Part shown: positions 23,140 through 28,299 of the stretch, one piece after another
Layout of the letters: each line of letters opens with the position of its first letter
Position numbering within the stretch: position 1 is the stretch's first letter
NCBI GenBank assembly: GCA_016794445.1
Contig: JAEUKC010000443.1
Span: forward strand, 1 to 28,299
DNA length: 28,299 nucleotides
Origin: JADJMO01 sp016794445
GTDB lineage: Bacteria > Myxococcota_A > Polyangia > Polyangiales > JADJMO01
Direction of reading: 5' to 3'
The notes under the pieces: model-generated
What the model was told of the DNA's origin: nothing
Database searches by the model: none
Seen by the model: only the letters and a program-made list of their open reading frames with translations
Translations under genes and position numbers: made by a program

Positions 23140-24233
23140 GACGCCCGCTGCTGTTCGCCCTCGCGCTGCTCGTCGCCTCGTGCGGCAAGCCGGTGCGGCC
23201 GATGGTCCTCGGGCAGCTCGACGCCCTGCGTGCCGAGCCCGCCGTCGCAGCGAGCAAGTCCGGCAGCCCGGCGCTCTACGCGCACGCCGAGTCGCTCCGT
23301 CTCGCCGCCGAGCGCGCCTTCGAGGCCGGCGACCCGGCCACCGCCGACCTGCTCGGCGCGCGCGCCGAGGCTGCCTACCAGCGCGCCGCGGCCATGACGA
23401 GGCGCACCGTCGCGGTGCTCCGAAAAGACAAAGAGGGCGCGCGGCTCGACGAGGCCAAGGGGCGGCTCGAGGCCGACGACAAGGCGCGGCTCGACGCCGA
23501 GATCGAGGCCGACAAGCTGGCCGCCGCGATCGCCGTGCGCAAGGAGGCCCTCGCGCCCGTCTCGAGCGGCCCCACCACCCCTGCGCGCGAGGCGGCGCGC
23601 TGGCAGGTCACCCGCGAGAACGTCGCGACCGCCGACGCCCTCTGCGAGGGCGCAGCGCTCCTCGCTCCCAAGGCCAAGGGACTCGCGGACGCCCAGAAGC
23701 TCCTCCTGGAGGTGAAGGCCAAGGTCGAGAAGGGCGGCAAGGACTCGCCGCTCGACGCCTCCACCCGCGCGCGGGCCCTCTGCCTCAAGGCGCTGAGCGT
23801 CGCGCGGGACACCCTGGTCAAGACCGGTGGCACGGCGGGCGACGCGCTCGTGGCCGACCTCGAGAAGGCGGGTGTCACCGCCGCCCGTGACGAGCGCGGC
23901 ATCGTCGTCACCCTCGCGCAGTCGCCCAAGCCGGCCTCGTTCGAGGGCCAGAAGCTCACGGCCCAGGGCAAGGGCGTGCTCGACACGGTCGGCAAGCTGC
24001 TCGCCAAGCACCCCGCGTTCGCGGTGGTGGTCGTCGTGCACGCGGCGCCCGGCGCGCTCGACGCGAACCGCGACAAGGCGCGCGGTGAGGCGGCCAAGGC
24101 GGAGCTGCTCGCGGTGGGCGTCGATCCCGCGCGCGTCTCCGCGCTCGCGGTCGGCGCGGCCCAGGGCATCGTCGACGACCCGAAGCGCAAGGCCGAGAAC
24201 GAGCGCGTCGAGATCGTCCTCGTCGTCCCCTGA
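23136..24233 (+). CDS. OmpA-like lipoprotein with helical N-terminal domain
   Basis: This 365-residue protein has a lipoprotein signal ending LLVASC (Cys16). Residues 20-245 are Ala/Glu/Lys-rich helices like the preceding protein. From about residue 250 the pattern GIVVTL...FEGQKLTAQGKGVLDTVGKL, then NRDKARGEAAKAELLAVGVD and NERVEIVLVVP, is that of an OmpA/MotB peptidoglycan-binding domain ('L...a...L......i.i.GhTD..g....N..LS..RA..V...L...Gi....i...g......R.v'). The Arg near the end (NERVEI) is present. The usual 'TD' that contacts diaminopimelate is replaced by 'HA' (VVHAAPGALDANRD), so wall binding may be weak or lost. It overlaps the gene before and is followed after 3 bp by the first ATPase. 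Confidence 0.78.
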   Translation: MRRPLLFALALLVASCGKPVRPMVLGQLDALRAEPAVAASKSGSPALYAHAESLRLAAERAFEAGDPATADLLGARAEAAYQRAAAMTRRTVAVLRKDKEGARLDEAKGRLEADDKARLDAEIEADKLAAAIAVRKEALAPVSSGPTTPAREAARWQVTRENVATADALCEGAALLAPKAKGLADAQKLLLEVKAKVEKGGKDSPLDASTRARALCLKALSVARDTLVKTGGTAGDALVADLEKAGVTAARDERGIVVTLAQSPKPASFEGQKLTAQGKGVLDTVGKLLAKHPAFAVVVVVHAAPGALDANRDKARGEAAKAELLAVGVDPARVSALAVGAAQGIVDDPKRKAENERVEIVLVVP

Positions 24234-24236
24234 CCC

Positions 24237-25157
24237 GTGCTCGATCGGCTGCCTCGCATCACCTTCGTGCTCGGCAAAGGCGGCGTCGGGCGCAGCTCGG
24301 TCGCGGCGGCGCTCGGCGCGACGCGGGCGGCGCGCGGCGAGCGGGTGCTCGTGCTCGAGTGGACGGTCGCCGAGCCGATCGCGCCGTGGTTCGGGCTGCC
24401 TGCGGCGGGCGTCGTACCGGTCGAGATCGCCGAGAACCTCTTCGTCGCGAACTACGAGCTCCGCTGGGCGCTGGAAGCCTATTTCGTCGACCACCTGAAG
24501 CTCCGGCGGTTCCATCGCCACGTCGTCGACGGGCCGCCCATGCGGCGCCTCATCGAGGCCGCGCCGGGGATCGCCGAGCTCCTCTTCCTCGGCCAGCTGT
24601 GGTGGCTCTCGACGCTCGCGGCCGAGGAGGCCGATCTGCGCTTCGACCGGATCGTCGTGGACGCGCCCGCCACCGGTCACGGCGCGTCGATCCTGAAGCT
24701 GCCGTCGACGCTCGCGAGCCTCGGCGCGACGGGGCTGCTCGCCCTCGAGGCCGGCCGCGTGCACGAGATGATGGCCGACCCGGCGTGGACGGGCGCGGTG
24801 GTCGTGACGCTGCCCGAGGAGCTCGCCGTCGAGGAGACCCTCGCGCTGGTCCCCCAGGTGACCCACGACCTCGGGCGCCCGCCGCTCGCCGTGATCGTGA
24901 ACCGCAGCGTGGCCGACCTCGGCGCGCAGGATCCGGGGCCCGACCTCGAGGCGCTCGCCGCCCGGCTGTCGCCCCCCGCGCGCGACGCGCTCGCCACGAT
25001 CCTGGTCGATCTGCGCGCCCGCGCCCGCCGCGAACAGGAGCTGCGGGCGAAGCTCGGCGGCCCGATCCTCGCGCTCGAGGATCTGCTCGTGGGCGGCCCG
25101 ATCACGCCGCGCGAGGTGGTGCGCGCGCTCGCGGCCCACCTGGGGGGCGCGCCGTGA
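24237..25157 (+). CDS. ArsA/Get3-family ATPase, subunit A (degenerate active site)
   Basis: This 306-residue protein has a GTG start 3 bp after the previous stop. The deviant Walker A reads GKGGVGRSS. The signature lysine (Lys14) that reaches into the partner subunit is kept, but the canonical P-loop lysine is Arg19. The switch I segment, 'TDPAH' in Get3/ArsA, is VLEWTVAEPIAPWFG, so the catalytic Asp position holds Thr43. Switch II is VVDAPATGHGASILKLP, close to the family 'DTAPTGHTLRLL'. This member can probably bind or position a partner but not hydrolyse ATP in its own site. Actinobacterial tandem ArsA/Get3-like pairs (Rv3679/Rv3680 type) are the best known relatives. It overlaps the next gene by GTGA. 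Confidence 0.85.
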   Translation: MLDRLPRITFVLGKGGVGRSSVAAALGATRAARGERVLVLEWTVAEPIAPWFGLPAAGVVPVEIAENLFVANYELRWALEAYFVDHLKLRRFHRHVVDGPPMRRLIEAAPGIAELLFLGQLWWLSTLAAEEADLRFDRIVVDAPATGHGASILKLPSTLASLGATGLLALEAGRVHEMMADPAWTGAVVVTLPEELAVEETLALVPQVTHDLGRPPLAVIVNRSVADLGAQDPGPDLEALAARLSPPARDALATILVDLRARARREQELRAKLGGPILALEDLLVGGPITPREVVRALAAHLGGAP

Positions 25158-26206
25158 GCCCGCGCCTCCACGTGCTCCTCGGGGCCGGTGGCGTCGGCAA
25201 GACCACTCTCGCCGCGGGCTACGCGCTCGCGCTCGCGGGGCAAGGTCGACGGGTGGGGCTGCTCGGGATCGATCCGGCGCGACGCCTCGGGACCGCGCTC
25301 GGCCTCGCGCTCGACGACGAGGCGCGTCCCGTACCCGACGCCGGCGACCTCGCCGCTGCGGTGCTCGCGCCCGCGCGGTGCCTGCCGCGCTGGGCCGCGG
25401 AGGTCGCGCCGCCCGAGGTCGCGCGACGCCTCGCGACCAACGCCTTCTTCGTCGCGCTGGCCGAGCGGCTCGCGACCGCCAACGACGTGTTCGCGGCGAT
25501 CCGCCTCGCCGAGTGGATGGAGAAGGATCCGACGCTCGACGACCTCGTCGTCGACACCGCCCCCGGAGAGAACGCCATCGAGTTCCTGCGCCGCCCCGAG
25601 GCGCTCTCCGCGTTCCTCGAGGGGCCGCTCGTCGCCGGCCTGCGACGGTTCGCACGGGCCGAGCGCCACGGCCTCGCGGGGCACGTGCTGCACCGGGCCG
25701 CGGAGCGCGCGCTCTCGGGCCTCGGGCGGATCGGCGGGAGCACGATGCTGCTCGAGCTGGCCGATTTCCTGGCGCTCGCCGAGGACATGCTCGAGCGGAT
25801 GGCCGAGCGCCTCGGCGCTGCCCGCGCCGCGATGGCCGCGCCCTCGACGGAGATCCTGCTCGTGGCCGCGCTGCGCGACGACGCCGCGGACACCGCGCGC
25901 GCGATCGCGGCCGCCCTCGCGCCGCTCGGGTTCCGGCCGCGCGCGACGGTCATCAATCGCGCCTTCGATCCGGCGCTCGGCGAGGAGCTCGCCGGCTGCG
26001 AGCTCGCGACCCTCTCTCCCCGGTCGCGCGCCATCGTCCGCTACGCGCGCGCCGAGGCGAGCCTGCAGGCCCGCGTCGTGGCGGAGCTCTCGGCGCTGGC
26101 TCCCCGCTCGGTGCTGTTGCCGGCCGCGCGCAGCCTCGAGGGCGACGTCCGCCGGTCGGGGCTGCTCGACCTCGGCGAGCGCCTGCACCACCAGCTCTCA
26201 GCGTGA
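25154..26206 (+). CDS. ArsA/Get3-family ATPase, subunit B
   Basis: This 350-residue protein has a GTG start overlapping the stop of subunit A. The P-loop is LGAGGVGKTT: the canonical Lys16 is present, but the signature lysine of the deviant Walker A is Ala11. Switch I is LLGIDPARRLGTALG, with the catalytic Asp40 in the family position. Switch II is VVDTAPGENAIEFLRRP. A long Ala-rich helical insertion (about 115-230) probably corresponds to the client-binding lobe of Get3-like proteins. The Cys pair that binds zinc in eukaryotic Get3 is not seen, nor are the metalloid-binding cysteines of ArsA, so arsenite transport is unlikely. It overlaps the convergent menA by 9 bp at the 3' ends. Confidence 0.85.
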   Translation: MSPRLHVLLGAGGVGKTTLAAGYALALAGQGRRVGLLGIDPARRLGTALGLALDDEARPVPDAGDLAAAVLAPARCLPRWAAEVAPPEVARRLATNAFFVALAERLATANDVFAAIRLAEWMEKDPTLDDLVVDTAPGENAIEFLRRPEALSAFLEGPLVAGLRRFARAERHGLAGHVLHRAAERALSGLGRIGGSTMLLELADFLALAEDMLERMAERLGAARAAMAAPSTEILLVAALRDDAADTARAIAAALAPLGFRPRATVINRAFDPALGEELAGCELATLSPRSRAIVRYARAEASLQARVVAELSALAPRSVLLPAARSLEGDVRRSGLLDLGERLHHQLSA

Positions 26207-27127
26207 CAGCCCGAACGCGAACAGCAGCGAGAAGATCAACACCACCCTGCCCGCCGCGGGCGTGAGCGGGATCATCTCGGCGTGGGTCTCCGACCGCCAC
26301 ACGCGCGCGGCGACCGACAGCGCGAGCGGCAGGGTCGCGCACGGCAGGAGCACGAACGGCCCGAAGCCCGCCCGCAGCCAGAACCAGACCGGCACCGTGT
26401 ACGCGAACAGCATGAGCGCCGTGTACTCGACGCGGCTCCACCGCGGTCCGATGATCACCGCGAGGGTGCGCTCGCCCTTGTTGCGGTCGTATTCGAGGTC
26501 GCGGATGTTGTCGATCACGAGGATGCACGTGGTGAGCGCGGCGACGGGGAGCCCCGCGACGATCGCGCGCAGGGGCACGGTGCCCGGCGGGAACCACAGG
26601 GGAAAGCCGCCGAGGCGCGCGGCGGCCTGCACGTAGTAGGTGGCGCCGACGGAGACGAGGCCGAAGAACACGAAGAACAGCGGGTCGCCGAGGCCGTGGT
26701 CGCCGAGCGGGAACGGCCCCGCGGAGTACGACAGCGCGCCCGCGATCGACGCGAGCCCCACGTAGAGCACCGGCAGCCCGGCGACGCCGATCAGGTAGAG
26801 CCCCGCGAGCACCGCCACGCCGAAGGTGGCGAAGATCGCGCGCCGCAGCTCGGCGAGGGTGATGACGCCGGTGTTCACCGCCTCGACGAACTGCGCGTGC
26901 TCCTCGTCGTCGGGGTGGCGCGAGAGGTTGTAGTAGTTGTCGGTGAAGACGCCGCCGAGCTGCACGAGCCAGCCCGCGAGGAGGGCGAGGAGCGCGGGGC
27001 CCACGGCGAGCACCCGGTCGTGCGCCGCGAGGCCCATCGCGACGGCCACCGGCGCCGCCGCGGTCGGGAGCGTGTGCGCCGGGTAGAGCAACATCTCGAC
27101 CCACACCTGCTTGCGGGTGACGGCCAT
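26198..27127 (-). CDS. menA: 1,4-dihydroxy-2-naphthoate polyprenyltransferase (UbiA family)
   Basis: The ATG at 27127 gives 309 residues; the in-frame extension upstream is antisense shadow. MenA prenylates 1,4-dihydroxy-2-naphthoate to demethylmenaquinone in the inner membrane. About eight or nine hydrophobic segments are visible. The first Asp-rich loop is FTDNYYNLSRHPDDEEH, a variant of the MenA 'NDYFD...D' motif with Asn in the last Asp position. The second is IDNIRDLEYDRNKGERTLAV, matching the strongly conserved MenA 'NNIRD...D...GK.TLAV'. The SYSAGPFPLGDHGLGDPLFF segment between them is also typical. No other men genes lie in the window. A -10-like TACGGT ends 7 nt before the ATG. Confidence 0.92.
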   Translation of the reverse strand: MAVTRKQVWVEMLLYPAHTLPTAAAPVAVAMGLAAHDRVLAVGPALLALLAGWLVQLGGVFTDNYYNLSRHPDDEEHAQFVEAVNTGVITLAELRRAIFATFGVAVLAGLYLIGVAGLPVLYVGLASIAGALSYSAGPFPLGDHGLGDPLFFVFFGLVSVGATYYVQAAARLGGFPLWFPPGTVPLRAIVAGLPVAALTTCILVIDNIRDLEYDRNKGERTLAVIIGPRWSRVEYTALMLFAYTVPVWFWLRAGFGPFVLLPCATLPLALSVAARVWRSETHAEMIPLTPAAGRVVLIFSLLFAFGLSR

Positions 27128-27134
27128 GCGCGGG

Positions 27135-27140
27135 ACCGTA
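27135..27140 (-). promoter_or_regulatory. -10-like hexamer TACGGT for menA (leaderless type)
   Basis: TACGGT on the minus strand ends 7 nt before the menA ATG. With the plus-strand hexamer at 27169-27174 it forms a compact divergent promoter in a 54-bp gap. Confidence 0.45.
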
Positions 27141-27168
27141 GCGCACGGCGCCGCGGCGCGCCGGGTGG

Positions 27169-27174
27169 TAGGCT
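27169..27174 (+). promoter_or_regulatory. -10-like hexamer TAGGCT for the 27182 lipoprotein (leaderless type)
   Basis: TAGGCT ends 7 nt before the ATG at 27182. The intervening GTTGCCC has no Shine-Dalgarno character. Confidence 0.45.
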
Positions 27175-27181
27175 GTTGCCC

Positions 27182-28072
27182 ATGCGGTCCCTGGCTGTCT
27201 CGGTGCTCCTCGCTTTCGCCATTGGTTGCTCCGCGGGGGGCGAAAAGGGCGACACGCCCGCCCTCGGTGACACGGGCACCAAGGCCGATGGCCTCGTGGC
27301 AGACGTCGTGGACGACACCGGCTCCCTCGATCTCGACGGCTCGCTCGACCTCGACGGCGCGCTCGACGGCACGACGACCACCCTGCCTCCCGCCGAGGTC
27401 TACGCCCACTCCGCCGACACGCTCTACAAGCTCGATCCCGACACCAAGGCCGTCACGGTCATCGGCCCCTTCAAGGGGTGCTCCAGCGTCGTCGACATCG
27501 CGCTCGACGAGAAATCGAACCTCTACGCGTCGGCCGGTGGCATCTACAAGGTCGACAAGAAGACCGCCGTCTGCACGAGCGTCGGCGGCGGCTCGTTCGC
27601 GGGCAACTCGCTCTCCTTCGTGCCGGTCGGCGTGCTCGATCCCATCAAAGAGGTGATGGTCACCTACAGCGGCAGCCAGTACATGCGCGTCGACATCGAC
27701 ACCGGCGTCACGACGAACCTGGGCACCCTCGCCGGCGGCTACGGATCGAGCGGCGACATCGTCAGCGTCAAGGGCGGCGGGAGTTACCTCTCCGCGTACG
27801 GCCCGTCGTGCAGCGACTGCCTGCTCGAGGTGAACCCCAAGACGGGCGCGCTGATCAAGAACTGGGGCTCGCTCGGGACGGGCGGCGTCTACGGCCTCGC
27901 GTTCTGGGCCGGGAGCATCTACGCGTTCGACAGCGGGGGCCGCGTCTTCGAGGTCACCTTCGGCGCGAGCTCGATCACGACCAAGGAGATCCCGATCAAG
28001 TCCAAGCCGTCGGGGCTCTCGTTCTGGGGCGCCGGGTCCACCACCGCGGCGCCGACCAAGCCGGTGAAGTGA
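27182..28072 (+). CDS. Tethered lipoprotein with propeller-like repeats
   Basis: This 296-residue protein has a signal ending in AFAIGC (Cys16). An Asp/Gly/Thr-rich tether contains a short tandem LDLDGSLDLDGALDG. The body is a series of short beta repeats: VYAHSADTLYKLDPDTKAVT, DIALDEKSNLYASAGGIYKV, YMRVDIDTGVTTNLG, CLLEVNPKTGALIKNWG and IYAFDSGGRVFEVT. Each resembles an NHL/PQQ-like propeller blade of the form 'D-A-x-G-x-L-Y...I/V-D-x-x-T-G'. Two Cys (SCSDC) may form a disulfide. There is no recognised catalytic site, so it is probably a surface binding protein. Tether style is shared with the CAP lipoprotein. Confidence 0.75.
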   Translation: MRSLAVSVLLAFAIGCSAGGEKGDTPALGDTGTKADGLVADVVDDTGSLDLDGSLDLDGALDGTTTTLPPAEVYAHSADTLYKLDPDTKAVTVIGPFKGCSSVVDIALDEKSNLYASAGGIYKVDKKTAVCTSVGGGSFAGNSLSFVPVGVLDPIKEVMVTYSGSQYMRVDIDTGVTTNLGTLAGGYGSSGDIVSVKGGGSYLSAYGPSCSDCLLEVNPKTGALIKNWGSLGTGGVYGLAFWAGSIYAFDSGGRVFEVTFGASSITTKEIPIKSKPSGLSFWGAGSTTAAPTKPVK

Positions 28073-28076
28073 CCGC

Positions 28077-28196
28077 TCAGGGAGCGGGCGCGGGCGGGAT
28101 GAACACGCCCTTGCGGTCTACGCGCGCAGCCAGACCGCCCGATACGCCGACGGGGTGCGCCAGCTTCCATGCCGCCGGTCTTGCACGGATCGGTGC
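28077..28196 (-). other. Unassigned intergenic DNA before the window end
   Basis: A minus-strand frame ending at 28077 (GGLAARVDRKGVFIPPAPAP, stop) has some protein-tail character and could be a remnant cut by the putative element to its right. Otherwise nothing is recognised. Confidence 0.2.
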
Positions 28197-28299
28197 GTGA
28201 ACCGAGCTGGGTTCGTGGCCTGGAGGGCGCGCACGTTCTCGCTGGGGGCGCAGACGTCGCTGCACGCGCTGGTGCGCGAGCATTTCCCGCCGTTCCTCC
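28197..28299 (+). mobile_element. Possible start of an IS91-type transposase (cut by window end)
   Basis: From a GTG at 28197 the frame reads VNRAGFVAWRARTFSLGAQT then SLHALVREHFPPFL, and continues past the window. The last part resembles the extreme N-terminus of IS91-family transposases in myxobacteria ('..LY.lVreHle.Fl'), which precedes their zinc-binding domain. Only 34 codons are visible, so the call is tentative. Confidence 0.3.

Noticed and set aside
24237..26206. Arsenite-efflux ATPase (ars operon)
   Set aside because: No metalloid-binding cysteines and no arsB, arsC, arsD or arsR neighbours are present. The context is envelope proteins.
1..28299. tRNA, rRNA, CRISPR arrays, riboswitches
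   Set aside because: None was recognised on reading both strands. No regularly spaced repeats and no tRNA-like T-arm sequences stood out, though a covariance-model search could not be run.

Overview
The window is very GC-rich (about 70% by eye). It has strong third-position G/C bias, dense coding on both strands, many secreted lipoproteins with Asp/Thr/Gly-rich or Pro-rich tethers, a STAND/TPR regulator and several pseudogene scars. This suggests a Myxococcota chromosome, most likely a Polyangiales-type myxobacterium. That placement rests on protein style and is not a taxonomic test.

Layout. Positions 1-1917 hold the 3' end of a large ATPase/TPR/winged-helix regulator. From 1953 to 7882 there are an S33 alpha/beta-hydrolase lipoprotein, a PafA-like alkaline phosphatase lipoprotein, a beta-helix lipoprotein and an unknown lipoprotein. 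Positions 7928-9325 encode a clear tyrosine phenol-lyase. A divergent pair follows: a small Cys-rich lipoprotein (minus) and a Tat-exported flavin amine oxidase (plus). From 11503 to 17053 lies a patchier region: an unknown lipoprotein, an Imm22-like immunity protein with no toxin, a beta-propeller protein, YjdM/PhnA and an HHxxxDG acyltransferase. Between them sit gene remnants, including a truncated copy of the neighbouring lipoprotein and a collapsed NADAR-family gene. From 17054 to 22009 come a HEAT/ParB-like protein, a HAD phosphatase, a CAP-domain lipoprotein with a 34-bp inverted repeat upstream, and a CBM9-like/FG-GAP-like secreted protein.

The most coherent unit is 22076-26206, five tightly packed plus-strand genes: a GNAT acetyltransferase, an exported Ala-rich helical protein, an OmpA-like lipoprotein, and two ArsA/Get3-family ATPases. 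The two ATPases carry complementary active-site losses. On family rules they could form only one complete composite ATP site as a heterodimer. MenA (menaquinone biosynthesis) is convergent with this operon, and a tethered beta-propeller-like lipoprotein is divergent from menA. The window ends in what may be the first codons of an IS91-type transposase.

Across the window, six gene starts have a TANNNT (-10-like) hexamer ending 6 or 7 nt before the start codon. Leaderless transcription therefore appears to be common here. No tRNA, rRNA or CRISPR array was recognised. All functional calls come from reading the sequence and from memory of families; no search was run.
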